In this document: positions 11,499 through 25,228 of the stretch, piece by piece
Layout of the letters: each line of letters starts with the position of its first letter
Position numbering within the stretch: position 1 is the stretch's first letter
Assembly: GCA_037074765.1 (NCBI GenBank)
Contig: JBAMDO010000106.1
Location: forward strand, 1 to 64,000
Length of the DNA: 64,000 nt
From: Mansonella perstans
Taxonomy: Eukaryota > Nematoda > Chromadorea > Rhabditida > Onchocercidae
Direction: 5' to 3'
Translations under genes and position numbers: made by a program
Notes under the pieces: model-generated
Database searches by the model: none
What the model was told of the DNA's origin: nothing
Seen by the model: the letters and a program-made list of their open reading frames with translations, nothing else

Positions 11499-14400
11499 AA
11501 TTGTTAAATTGATAATTGATAATTTCAATATAAACTTTCTATATTTGCTCTGTAAAAAATCAATAATTAATCCTTTTGGAAGTATCGCGATATACCGTAC
11601 GATAAACGGTATGGTTTTGAATGAAAACAGAAAATAAGAAGAAATTATTTGTGAAACAAATATGTGAGTAAATTATATTAATTCACTTTCTCTTTCTCTT
11701 TCTCTCTCCTTCTCTCTCTTTTTCTCTCTCTTTCCATTACACTTTTTTTCTGCAACAAAGATAATAGAGAGAGAAAGGAAGTTAAGAAAGTCTTTGAAAG
11801 AAGACTAATGAAACTGCAAAATTATGACAAGATAATGGAAATTAATTTTTTTTTTTTTTTTTCAAAAACATCTGCATTCCGTAAGAATCGATTCATTTAT
11901 TAATTCAAATTAGTTAATTATGCCAAATTTTTCGTTTAGATAAATGAAACTTTTTTGACGTTTTTTTTTTTTCTTTTCAAAAAATATGTTTCGCATTTTA
12001 GGAATTTTACTTGCAATAATTATGCATACAAGTCATTAATTATCCATTTTAATGAAAAATAAAATACAAAGCACAGTAATTTACAATTCCACCAATAATA
12101 GCAAGCATATATTTATAAAGTTTTGTGAAATTTTGAATGAATGAAAGAAAGAAAGCAAACGAAAGAACAAAATGTTTTTGTAAATTCGTCATCTTCAAAT
12201 AAATTAAATTTTGTAGCATGGAAGCGCAAAAATCAAGCAAGCAAATTGGGCTAAGTAAATTGTTGTTCAAAAAGTTCTTTAAGTAAATTTGAAAAAAAGC
12301 ATGAAAACGAATAAAAAAAAAACAAAATAACGAAGAAAAAACAGCAACCTACGAGGAAAAAGTACAATTGAAAAATTTTAGTGAAAGAAAATTTTAAATT
12401 ATCCTTTTTGTTCATTTCAAATAAAACAGCGTTCTAATTAAATTTGCATTTCAGATATCTGCAACAACAAAAAAAACTCTTTTTGTGTGAAAAGAAAAAT
12501 CATTACCAATGTTTTTTTTTTTTTTTTTTTTATTTCGATGATTAATTATCATTTAAATGAAATAATAAAATTTTCAAAAACTGCTTACACAAGTGATAAC
12601 TTCGTACAAGCGCTACTTTCATTACTCTTTAACCTTTAACTAAAAATATGTTTGGTAATATTCAAATTGTATCTAATAAATAATAATTATTATTGATGAT
12701 AAACAGTCAATGTTAGCCAGATATCAAGCAATTATCCTACGAATTTTCGAAGTGCTCACAATTATTAATCTAAAGATGTTGAAAAGAAGGAAAGGAATTG
12801 AAAAATAATGAGTAATTTGAATATGAATCTACATCGAGAGCTTCTAGAATTTTTAATCATATCACCGGAAAAAATTCCGGTCTTTATTTTTTTCCATGGA
12901 ATATATTTGTCTAACGCCATATGTCTAACGAAATTTATTGCTTGACGATTAGTTAATCTAATTTATTTTTTATGTCACTTAAACAGTTTTCATTTATGGA
13001 ATATACTACTGTGAGCCAGAAACAATCTCATTTAAAAGTTTGCCTAAAATTAAGCCACACTTTTAAAAATTTTAAATTGATGCAAAATTTGATTGTTTCT
13101 TTCTATAGGAGTGCAATTTCTGGATAATTTTTGCATGAATCTTCCGAGTAATACTAATATAGAATTAGTGATTCCGAAGAAATAATGCTCAATTCTTAGG
13201 CCTTTTTAAATTCATAAATTCATTTTTCATCTATAACATTTTTTTGCTTCTAATCTTTTTCCTTTTTTTTTTTAAAAAAAGTTTCCTGGCACATTCGGGA
13301 AACAATTCTAAATCTTTTAAATGCACGAAAATCCAATTGAAATAGCAAAATACATTTTTGTTAAAAAGACTTTCACAACATTTTCTAAAGGCAGCTCCTA
13401 ATATTTAAATGCTTAATAGAATACAATTTAGTGCGACTAAATCAATGCATGTGATTGTTCAAATGATTACTAAAATGATTACCAATTCCGAATTTTGTTT
13501 CAAACTAATCAGAGAATTACCAAATAATTTTGATTCTGTATGAGGTTTGATGATGAAAAATAACTATAAAAAAATTTTATTAATATGAGAATTTGTGTGC
13601 AAAAAAAGCACATGTAATCAAATTGTAATAATTAAAGCTTACTCTAATTTGCATAAATTAAGGAATGTGTTGATAGAAAAAACATTCATTTCAATTATTT
13701 CAATTCCAATATTTTTATAAGGTAAAAATTTTTAATATTTGATTATTTCTTAATAAAAGATCATAAAACAAAAAATAAATAGCAAAAAAAAGATTTTCTG
13801 TTTAGTGATAATATTTTGGGTTGAAAGAGATCTTTTCAAAGAATTCCTGATAAGAAGAAGAGACTGATAAAAATCTTTAAGCATTCTTTCTTGTCATTTA
13901 CGTTCTACGCTAGAAAACATTGCAGGAGTCAAGTGTTGAATGAATTTCACATTTCCATTTGTTTTATTAAGATCAATCTGTTCCCAAAAAAAAATAATAC
14001 CGCAATTTTATTTAATTACAAAAACACGAAATGTAAATAGTTTCTTTAAAACTTTAATTTGAAAGTATTTACTAAAAAATTTTAAAATCCAATAATATTT
14101 CAGGCAAATATTTGCAATTTAAATATTTCAGATTGAAAAAAATGACAATTAAAAATCTGAAAAGAAGGAAAAAAGACTCTAACCTGTTAAGTGACATTAC
14201 GACAACTGATTTACTGCGACAAAAGCAAGTATAATGTGCATTGCATTTTCTGCCGTTTTCGTGCAGTCATATTACCTAAAAATGACAAATGATAACTGAA
14301 TCTTATTTAATTAGCCAAAGTTATGTAATTTCAGGAAAAGTAAACGATGTAAAAGAGCCTAGCTCTTTTGATAGCGCACATGCTTGAAAAGTGCATAATT

Positions 14401-17400
14401 CCCAACAAATAATTCCCGACATTTTTTTCATTTCAATATGCATGGTGGAAAAATTTTTGCAATAACTAAAACTAGTAAATACTTACAACAATATGCAAAA
14501 ATGTCTAAGTAATAATTTGCATCAGCTTGCTAAATTAGAGAGTCTGTATCGTGACCTTAAATGTGCAGCCAAGTGGCCAAATTTTTTCTTGTTTTAAATG
14601 AAATGTCAGATGAATGGAAAATTTTGAAAAAAAGTGAAAAACACATGAAAATGAAGAGAAAAAAGAAAGCGAGAAAACGAAGTAAGCACTAACTGAAATT
14701 TTTTTTGTTTAAATTACTGAAAACATGGAAAGAAAGTTTCGTGATATGAAAATCAAGTTTAAAAGGCTTTTATTTTTTTTTTTCCTTTAATTTTTAAGGT
14801 GTAAAAGAGTGAGAGAATGTAGGAAGAAAAATAAATTCTTAAATTTACTACTTTTAAGAATAGCTAATGTAAGCGTAACATTCGTAGCGTACCTTACTTT
14901 TTCAGTTTTGCTTAGAGGCTTTTTTTGGAATATTTTTAAAAAGCAGCTAACTTTTCGTACCAAGCAAGAAAATTTTTTTTTGAAAAGTATTTTTCCATTA
15001 GAAGAAAATGACATTTTTCATTTTCCTTATGTACAGATTGGGATTAACTAATTATGAATATCTTTAGCTACTGATGTTTCCAATCGTAAGATTTGCGGTG
15101 CTGATTTGATTTTCAGACAAATTCAGATGAATTGGATTATTTATATTTTTTGTCTGAGCACTGATATTTCTTAATTTGTTAAATTTTAATCATGTCAAAA
15201 TTGAACTGAATTGCTTCACTTGTCTGATACATACAGTATTTTTGTAGCCAAAAAGATATGTACCATAAATTTTGTGGCCAATGTTGCTTGATGACGAATG
15301 TCCGAAAGTAATTTTATGAGATATTTGATAGCACTAAACTGCCTGATCGTTCACTTGATCAAATAACGAACAACTTTACACGTTTATAATATTTCCAGCT
15401 AGAAAAAATATTAATCTCATCAAACATTTTAGCAATTCAAAACTACTAGTTACTTATTAAAAATTAGAATTTCTTTCCCTTAGAATATCTGTCTAATTAC
15501 GGGATCATTTACTTTATAACCTTTAACTTGCCATCATTAACAATCAAACTTACTCGAAATGTTGTTTGTTCTCTCAGTATGGAAACGAATGCTTGAACGT
15601 ATCTTCAATAAAGTGTCATCATTTATCGGTTTGGAAAACGTTCAGATCTGAAATGAAACGGAAATTAAAATGGAAGTTAATATTGCGCCAAACGAAATGC
15701 AGCACTATTGTCATTTTCACACTATTCGAGACATCCTGCTTCTTCCTGAAATTTTTTCCTAAAATTGGAAACAGACAGAAGTTCAATTTTTCTAAATGGA
15801 ATATCGATTAGAATTAAAATGATAATATAATCTTTTGAGAAAACATAACTTCATCAATAAATAGGAATCTTGCAAGACAACATTCGTCAGATGTATATTA
15901 TTAAAGTAGAAGCGAGAAATACATTCATGATTGTTGTTCAAATTTAAGCAATTAAAAATTGTTCGAATGAAATTTTTAAATTTTGAGAAATAAGCTAATT
16001 ATTTGACAAGAATATTTTAGGAAAAATAGAAAATGGACGATGTTAGGAATTGTTTTATTTGAAAGTTACTAAATGAAGCAATTATCATTTAGTTATTTAT
16101 GATATAACAATTTGGATTTATTCTTGGAACAGTAGATTAAATTAAGGATTTATAAGGCAAAATGACAAGGCTGAATCATGAAAAGTAATGATAGAGCCAG
16201 AAAAACAGGACATTCATATTTATATCAAAAAAAAAAAAAAAAAAAAGTCTGTGATATTTCAACGAAACATTAACCATTTTGCAAAAGGCTCGATGAGCAA
16301 ACAAAATGTATAATATACATTCATAAGAGAAAAAGAGACACAAAGAAAAATTTATTTTTTGAAAAGAAAATTGGTAATTTAATTGAAATGAAGCCATTTG
16401 GGATCCAAGCAAAAATGTTGTATGATTATGTTGCCCTGAAAATGTATAAATGCATGTAAGTATTTCCCATTTCATCTCCATTCCATCTGTTTGTTTGTGC
16501 AACCGATGCTTTTCAGTTCTACGATATGAATGGGCAAAAATGCAACAACGATAGTAATTTGCTACAATTTCAACAATTTCACAAAAAAGAATCAAATCAT
16601 TCATTCTAATTGATTAATTGTAAACCAATTTCTCACATTATTGCTGCGTAACGGATTATTATCAGAGAATAGTTGGAAGACCGGTGCAAATTTTATTGCT
16701 AAAAAAAAAATTGATAATTTTGTCGTTGAATTTGATGACTTCTCATAGTGGAAATTTTTTGAAGGAAATTTTGCAATGAAATGAAATTTGAGAATGAGCG
16801 CAAACTGACTGATAGCATTTTTCAAATTAATTCATTCTTTTGCGCTCATACAACTCAGTCATTAAGAATTGCTCAAAAGTAACTTGTTATTTTTTTCCAT
16901 TTCATTTATCATTAATGATATTATTTGTTTAAGCAATTCTTTTAAATTTATTCCTTTCGAATTTGTTTCAAAAAAAAAAACTCAAAAAAAAAGTTTGCAG
17001 CAATTTTAGTAGCGACTAAAAAAATAATTTCAATTGCTAGCATTAAATTTGAAAGCAATTTGCAGTAAAAAAAGAAATCTCAAAAAAATAAAATGAAAAT
17101 TGTCATTTTAAACAATTAAAAAAATTTTCAGAAGATAGAAATGATAGAAGTTGGCGACTTTCAAGTGGAGAATTAATTATACTGAGGGAGAGAAGATGAG
17201 TTGATACCTGTCTGTTATCGTACAAGCCTTTCGCTTTATTTTAAAAAAAGGAAGGCTTAGCTTTTTTTCTTTAGTCCATTAATAGAAAATGAAAAAAAAA
17301 AAGTTTTCAAAGTTAGTGACAATGATGCTTATTTTGAAATATTTAAGAAAAGAAACAATCAGCTTTATACGAAATATTACGAAAGAAATTTCACAAAAAA

Positions 17401-17429
17401 AAAAAAAAAAAAAAAAAATGGTGAAAAAA

Positions 17430-17550
17430 TGGCGCCACCCAAAATTATGACAAATGTCACATCATTTGAAGAGGCAGCATTTGCTACACCAACAGATGAT
17501 GACGATAATGATGATGATGATAATGTTGATCTTTTTAGGCTTCTGTAATA
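17430..17550 (+). other. Candidate short coding segment with acidic DVDLF-like end, unconfirmed
   Basis: A plus frame starts MAPPKIMTNVTSFEEAAF and ends in an acidic run followed by NVDLFRLL and a TAA stop, 39 codons in all. An acidic stretch followed by VDLFG is typical of the central region of elongation factor 1-beta/delta subunits, but here the glycine is missing and the frame ends at once. The GAT runs may simply be a trinucleotide repeat. No further EF-1 exons were seen. It may be an orphan exon, a pseudogene piece or chance. Confidence 0.15.
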
Positions 17551-17840
17551 ACATAATAATATTATTTTATTTAATGTCAAAATTATAATTTTCAGTTTTT
17601 AAATTCTTTCATTTAAATAAAAAATGTATATGACCTTTTTTTTGGAAATATAAAATACTTCTTGCCAATGAAATGCTAAATGATCCAAAAAGAGAAATTT
17701 TGCTGCTCCAATGTGATACTTTCACGAAGTGAATGAGAATTTTCACCGTAAACTTCGAAACATCTCTCTGACTCATCCTACAATGCTTTTTCATAGTTTA
17801 AGCATTTTCCGTAATAATCAAATCATAGCAGTTGTCCAGT

Positions 17841-18015
17841 CATGAAACAAACTGCATGTAGACTTGCCTAATCATGAAACGAACTGCATGCAGACTTGCC
17901 TAATCATGAAACGAACTGCACGCAGACTTGCCTAATCATGAAACGAACTGCATGCAGACTTGCCTAATCATGAAACGAACTGCATGCAGACTTGCCTAAT
18001 CATGAAACGAATTGC
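17841..18015. repeat. 32-bp minisatellite, five copies plus a partial
   Basis: Copies start at 17841, 17873, 17905, 17937 and 17969, with a diverging sixth at 18001. The unit begins CATGAAACGAACTGCATGCA and ends GACTTGCCTAAT. The first copy has three substitutions and the central copies are nearly identical, pointing to recent homogenisation. There are no spacers, so it is not a CRISPR array. Confidence 0.95.
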
Positions 18016-21000
18016 TTGCGAACATTTTCACATTTGCGATGCGCAAAATAATTGCAAAAAATTTTGAAAACAGCCTTTAATTAAAAGGAAAAATTTATAA
18101 TCAAACAATTGCCGCCAAGTGAAGATGAAATTTGACTAAATTTTAAAGTGAAAAATTAATGGCAAAAAATTGAAATAATGAATAACAACAATCCTAATAA
18201 TCCTTCTGACATTACAGAGAAGTTTTATAACAGAATTCATTGGTATTCAATAAGAAATGATAGATATTACAAATCAAACAGACCTTTATCGGAAAAGCAA
18301 TAACTCTTTCTCTCTCTTCCAATCTCTCTCACTCTCTTTATTTCCTGACACGTGTGCAAAATTTTTTTTCCACTTCAAATGATATCGTTCATTTGATTAA
18401 AATTCCAGCATATTATTTAAAAATAACTTTTCTATTGCTAAATTATTTCAATAATTTGAAAAAGGACATTAGTAGAGCTGTAAACTGTTGATGAAACTGT
18501 CAAAGGGAAAGCTGAAAAAGTTTGAAATTAATTTTTATAAAAAATTTTGCAAAATTAGAATAGATAAAATACATGATGCTTGTAATTAATATAATCCAGA
18601 TGGATTTATAACAAATATCTGCCGAAGCAAAAGACAAAACTTTTGAATGTTAAATTTTTCAAAGTTTAAGAACTTTTAAGATTTCAGCCCATTCACCGAC
18701 ACCAAATGTTTGCATTTTTCTATAAATTGATTCTGTCTTCGTTCAGAGAAGATCAGGAAATGGAAAAGGCAATAAATAAATTCATGAAGAAAATGCTTCA
18801 AAAAGAGTTAAATAATTTACAAAAGGAAAAAAACTCTATCGGAACATTTGTTGAACTCATTGTTTGTCGATTTAAAAACAAAACTCTCTTGAACTTTTTT
18901 TTGCATATTTTTCAAAAAGTTTAATTTCACATCCATTAAGTATAACATGCATATAGACAGGCAGCAGCAAGTGGAGAAAAAAAATATATTTTTAAAAAGC
19001 TTTGAAAGCATTTTCCAATTTCAAAGATAGCAATTGAAATATTATTCGATTTGTAAGTGCATGCTTTCAAGCAAATTAAAATTACGAATCTTTTTTCCTC
19101 GTTTTCACAAAAAAAAAGTGACTGTGTTGAGAAAAAAATTTTTGAATGCTGTAATAAAATTTAAAAAATGAATTGATCAGACTGTTTTGTTTGCTTCTAT
19201 GCAATTTCATTTTTGCGAACAAATTTCGCCAATTTCAAAATTATTCCAAATTTGTTCAATTAAATATTTCTCTCACTGAACAATGAAACTAATAGGCAAG
19301 TTTACAATTTAAGATCAAATTGATATACTGTTTTAAGAGCATTTGCCTTAAATGATAGTCATTTAAAAAAATCGGTCATTGCTAATAGCATTGACGTATT
19401 TCGATAAATCAATGTGTCCTGTAGTAATTAATTAAAATCCTTGAACTGTTCTGAATTCATGAAAAATTCATGAAAGCGCTTTATAGCAAGATAAAACATC
19501 TACGCATAGAAAAACTGATCATTTATATGTGATGCATCACTTTTCGCGATAAAAAAAGATAATCGGATATTGATCTGATAGAAATAGAACGTTAATTATT
19601 ATATAAGCAATTAAAGTAATTTTTTAAGTTTTTATGATATATGATTAGAAGTAAACAATAGTTTTCTCTGCTTCAATCATTATGTTTATCTTAGTATTCC
19701 TAAGTAACTCAACTAATTAATACAACAATAGATTCATGAAACAATAAGAAACGATAAAACAATGACAATAACAATGCTACAATAGATGAGAAATAATTTG
19801 ACAGACAATAATTATTGCAATTACTACTTGTTTTTGAAATCATTTTTGAGAATAAAAGTCATTGAAAAACTTTAGCCTTATTTGTTTGCTTTCAGCTTTT
19901 AAATCTAAAAGTAGTTTACTAATTGCCATTTGCAAAGTCACAATCATCAATAATGCTACTACTATGGCATGGAAGTAAAATAAATTTCACTATATTTCTA
20001 ATTCATTTTCACTCGCTCTCTATCATTCATTTGCTCAAAACTCATTAATGAAACTTTTACTAAAGGTTTATTCAGAAAGTTGTAGTTATTGAGTAAATAT
20101 CTATTTATATAAATACAATCCAAGCAATTACATAACTCCTTGTTTCATCTTAAGTTTTTAAATTAATCTTTATGTATCTTTCAAATATGACTCAATCATT
20201 TCATGAAAATTCATTGAATTAAACTTAAAATGAAATTGAAAATATTCGGAATATTTCATAACATTGGAAGTATTTCATCGAAAAAAATGACGAAATGGAC
20301 TTAGATAATGTTGATAAAAGGATGAATGAACTATGATAACAATAATTTAGTGAGGCTATTTCAAAATGTGAAAGATTGATGTGACTTCAAATTTATATGT
20401 TACAAATATGCTTTTTTTCCTTTTAAATTAAGCAATCAAACGAAAATTGACCTGAAAAATGTGCAATTAATCAAAATTTATGAAATGTTTAATGAATTTT
20501 AAAATTTATTCATTAATATTTGAATGAACGGATGAATGTGAATAATCAAAGCTGCGATGCGACTTCAAAGAAAAAATATTTTTTTTTAGGATGAAAATTA
20601 AAATGGCTGATGAACAATCAGAATGAATAAATGCAGCAGTTCTAAATATATCTTCTTACTTCATTTCAACATAGTAACAAACATATTTAAATCCATTTTA
20701 AATTTCTATTTTTTTCGTCTTCAAAAAGAAAACTTGTCCATTTGCAAAAATACATTTTTTCTCCTCAAGAATTATCCTAAAAATGTCAAATTAATTTTTC
20801 CAAACTTTACGAAGAACCGTTGCCATAAAATTTGACTCTCAATAATCCGTTCGCTAACAACGAAATATGAACAATCGATATTAAAATTTTTTTTTTTAAA
20901 TTTTTAAATACGAATATTTTGTTTCAACTCTTCGTTTTCATTATTTCAAAAATTAGTTTTAAAATTAATTTCTTGCTTCTTTTTATTGAAACTAACAGAT

Positions 21001-24000
21001 TTTTCATTTCTGGAAAAAAGAGATTAACATCAATGAATTCAATAGAATCACTGCTTAAAAATTAAAGCCTTTATTAAATTGATGAATGAATGAGAATGAT
21101 TAGATTGCACAACTATGGAATGTTAAATGCAAAAAAAAAAGCTTTTGAAAGTAAGAAATTTTAAATTTTTGCAAAAAAAGCATTCTTTCATTTATTTATT
21201 TCCAATAATTACCGCACGATATTATTGGCAATGATAATAACAGCAAAAATAACAACAGCAACAGCTACAAACAACACTAGCCATCGCAAAAAAAGTTTCA
21301 TTAAGAATTTGAAAAATTTCAAACAAAAAATATTGCAAAGATTAAACAAAAAAAAAAACCATTGAAATTGGTTGTGAAATTCTGCTTTCCATTTCAGTGT
21401 GTGTCAAATGAAGGCAACAAAAAAAAAACAAATAATAAATTTTTTTTGGATGAATAAAAAAGTAGTGAGAATTAAATATGTAAAGTTTTCAAATCTCAGT
21501 AAAACTTCGAAGACAATAGATGAATTTATGGGTTTCAATTTTGGTGAATCTGCCAGTAGCAGTTTCAAAATTAGATTAGACACTTGCAGATAATTTAATT
21601 TAACTGAAGAAAAATAAAATTATCATATTTGAAGGTTCTTTTAAAATTGCCATTGTAACTGTTGCAATTTCATTTCAATTTAGTGTGCCTAATATTTTAT
21701 GGCTTGAGCTGACTTCGAAATCAATTTTTTTAGTTCCGGATCTTTGCTCTCTTCGTCATCATTACTGTCACTTTTGTCTCTTACAAAAGAAAATATGTAA
21801 ATTCTTCTTCACTTTTTGTTTAAAATATACAAATAGCGCAAGAAGATTTCAAAAAAAAAAACTTTAAATTTTAAAAATGCGAAAATCAGTGGCACAGTTG
21901 TTGTGTTAAAACAACAGTTGAAGTTAAATGAAAAATAAACGTCAATTGGCTGAGAATGGAAATGACTAGGAAGGCGACACAATGTGCAACGAAAAGTAGG
22001 AAAAGCAATTGAAATAGGGTAGCAAAAAGATAGAATCAATTTAAAAATTTTTCGAACGAAAAAAAAAAAAAACAAACTGAAAGCTTTGAAACGGAAGAGA
22101 GGAAAAGATTGCTAAGAAAAGACGATTTGAAATTGAAATTTGATTATAGAAAAAATTTACCCAAAATAGCATTGATAGATGTGAAATATTCGCTCTCACA
22201 TTATTTGCCTTTTGAAAATTTTCAGAATTTGAAAATTGAAAGAATGAAAAAAAAAAAAAAAAAAAAGGAAAAGGCAAAAGTGTTGTCCATTGTCAACAAT
22301 GAAACTTTGAAAAAGTAAACTAACAAAAAGATTATAAATCATTTTGATTTAATAAAATACAAACTTATTGATGAATTGAATGCAAATCTATTCAAATTAT
22401 TATTTTTTTTTCAAACTTTTTTTTTTTTTAATTTTTTTATTTGTTTAATAATTTCCAAAGGATAAATGACACTTTTGTGAAATGAATGGCAATTCATTTC
22501 GTTTTCTTTGCAATTTCAATACTTTGATGATTAATTTTTCGAACTTTGTTCATTCCAGGGCTTATGCATTTTTAGCTTAAAATTGATTGCATTATAATTA
22601 TAAGTGTCTTTTTTTTTTTTTTTTTTTTTTGCATTTACTTTTGAGTTAATACTCTTTCTCATCTATGCGTAATCAATTAAACAAATGCTACAATTTTTTA
22701 GTTAAAAATTTAAAATTTTTTAATATTATTTAGTCATACACACACACATACACATACATACACACAAAGATACACAATACATATGACAGCAAAAATATAA
22801 GAAAATTAAATGGTAGAAAGAGAGAAAGAAATTTTGAGTGAAAGAGAAGGGAGAGAAGTGTCATAGTGGGATTAAGAGTTAAAATGGAGGAAAAAAAAAA
22901 AAAAAGGAATTAGCTAATGAAATAAATTTTGGAACCAAAAGGATATGTTAAGAGTTGAAAAAGAGGATGAAGAAAAGACATAGACGGAAAGATGATTACA
23001 CATACATATTCATACATATAAGCGATATTTGAGCTTGTGACAAACGAAATTGGAAAATGCATTTTAATAGCTTTTTTGAAACGATGCAAATGCATCGATT
23101 TTCAACACAACACATAAAACCCTCACAGACATTTCATTTAAAAATAGGCAAAATCTCTTTTGAATCATCCTTTGTACATGCACATACATACATACATACA
23201 CATACACGTAAAAACGTGTATGTGTTATACGTGTGCCATTTTATGCTTCAAATAATTTAATTAATTTGATTTTGTGCAAACATATAATGAAAATAAAACT
23301 GTGAATGATGAAGAAGAAGAAGAAGAAAGACATTGCTTATTTTATTTAAATTAATAGCTATTTTGGACAAAAAAAAAAAAAAAAAAGTGTTTTTAGAGGA
23401 AAAATCGAAAAAAAAAAAAAAATTAAAATTTTTTGGTTAATGGAAAATACTTTTTTTTTTTCCTTTCGTTTACTTTTTCATTTCAAATTGTTGCAACTTT
23501 TTAATTATGAATGATTGAAATGTGCGCCATTAGAAATAATTCATTTATTTTCAATTTTGGCTAAAAAGTGGCGAAAAGACAAGATAGTGAAGCGAATTTG
23601 AACGAAAACTTGAGATTGTAAAATTATTGAAAAAAAAAAAAAAAAATAGCCCATTCGAAACTTTTTTTTGACAGCTATGAAAGATATACAAGAGAAATTA
23701 TTGCCAAAATTTGCTTATCAATTGATTTATTATTGCTGTAATTTTTTATTCATAACTAAATTAACCATTCATTATTTGAAATAAGCTGAAAAATATATCA
23801 CAATTTATAAGTACTTATTTTACTTAAATTTATTGCTTAAGTAATACAATTAATCATTTCCATTCATAATTTCATTCATCAGCCAATTCTTCCATCAATG
23901 AATGCAATTTTATTTTGATGACTTTGTCACTTTCGATGTCTTTTGTCATCTATTTGACTACACTCTACATCTTTGTTACTTTTAATTACTGCTTACCGCT

Positions 24001-25121
24001 CAATCTATTATCTGTAATTATCAGTTAAAATTCTCATTTAATATTCAATCATATATGAGAAGATAAATAATTAAATATCAATAAGTTGCAGAATAAATTA
24101 ATTCTGAATTGAACTCGTAGCTAAACAATGTTCATACTTCATCATTTATGTGTAAAAAAAAAATTGTCCTAAAGGAAGCCTTAAAAATTTTTTTCAGCCT
24201 TATAGGCCTTAAAGCGATTCGTTCTTAAATTTGCATAAATATTACATATCATATATATATTCATTTAATTACAGAAAAAGGCGAAAACAAAAAAAAAAAA
24301 AAATAAGAATTTTTTTGTATCTTTGTGAAATGAGATAATTGTGAGGTGAAAATTCATGCCTAACTAAATTATATGTGTTAGCTGGAAAGATCAACGATTA
24401 TGCTTGTTTGAAAATCCAATGAAAACAGCTTGAAATTTTCCCCAACTTTCACATTTACTCTTTCATCACCATTATCATTATCATCCTGGTTTCAGTCCTA
24501 TTTTCTTCCATCTTTTTCTACTTTAATATAAGCACACATACACACACACACACACAACATACATACATATACATATTTTAATTTAGATTTTTACAACTTC
24601 TTTTCATTTCTCATTTTCAACCCAATAATTAATTTTATTATAAAATGTCTGATAGCCATTTTAAAAAGTAATGAGATGGGATGTTTTGTCAATTGCAAAA
24701 ACTAATTAATTAACTGACAAATTTTAAAATGGTCAAGCATCTCTGCTAATGACATATATATGTACATCGAATGCGACAATAATCAATATAGCACATTGCT
24801 AAGGATGTTCTTTCTAAATGTTCAGTTAGTTAAGTTATAAGTGATTTAAATAGTTTAGCTTTTTTTTTTTCGGTATTTTACTATGATAAAATGCCCAAAT
24901 TGGGTTTTGACTTTTAATTCATTCTGTGCTAAACAGTTTTTTAAAAACGAGAAAAAAAGAAAGAAATAAACATTGCTAACAAGGATAATTCACTCAGAGT
25001 TTTTAAATCAGCCTTAAGTTGGCTTTTTTATTTTGACAATGACGTCAACAAGGTTGAAAAATGACAAAATTCTCAAAGTTAACCTCAAAATAATCTTTAA
25101 TTAAATCTTTTAACATATTGG
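18016..25121. other. Gene-poor AT-rich stretch with microsatellites
   Basis: No gene is supported. It holds pyrimidine-rich tracts (about 18303-18345), CATA/CACA microsatellites at about 22735-22782, 23174-23210 and 24532-24577, and many A or T homopolymers. A perfect 12-bp inverted repeat (ACACATACACGT, AAAA loop) lies at 23198-23225 at the end of one microsatellite. Confidence 0.55.
23198..23225. repeat. Perfect 12-bp inverted repeat
   Basis: ACACATACACGT at 23198-23209 is followed by AAAA and its exact reverse complement at 23214-23225. It ends a CATA microsatellite, so slippage and inversion of the repeat is the simplest origin. Confidence 0.8.
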
Positions 25122-25228
25122 TGAAACGAAAACAGCTTATGCCTAATTTCCAATCGTTGTACTACTCGTCTTCGGAACGAAAGCCAGCCCATGCCTATTT
25201 TCCAATCATTGTACCACCCGTCTTCGAA
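25122..25228. repeat. Two-copy 52-bp tandem duplication
   Basis: The segment with GCTTATGCCTAATTTCCAAT (from 25135) is repeated 52 bp later as GCCCATGCCTATTTTCCAAT (from 25187). Both continue into CGTCTTCG. The copies differ by several substitutions. This is a locally GC-richer islet with no clear frame. Confidence 0.75.

Larger units (their letters stand above)
7311..17400. other. Gene-poor AT-rich stretch
   Basis: I find no supported gene. A 98-codon plus frame at 7676-7972 has a slightly more protein-like composition but no splice context or recognisable domain. A TATAAAAGG sequence lies at 9312-9320. A CA/CG-alternating microsatellite covers 9518-9590 and a polypyrimidine CTTT/CTCT tract about 11684-11737. 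Three small ACCGG-centred hairpins lie at 11474-11498, 11592-11612 and 12864-12881. Long open frames at 14787-15051, 15566-15811 and 16176-16604 (the longest single open frame, 142 codons, minus) look like chance frames in AT-rich DNA. Confidence 0.5.

Noticed and set aside
16176..16604. Longest single open frame in the window (142 codons, minus)
   Set aside because: It is rich in Phe, Tyr, Cys and Ile, runs through a poly-T tract and has no recognisable domain or splice context. Chance frames of this size are expected in such AT-rich DNA.
17841..18015. CRISPR-like direct repeats
   Set aside because: The units are directly adjacent with no spacers and the window is eukaryotic.
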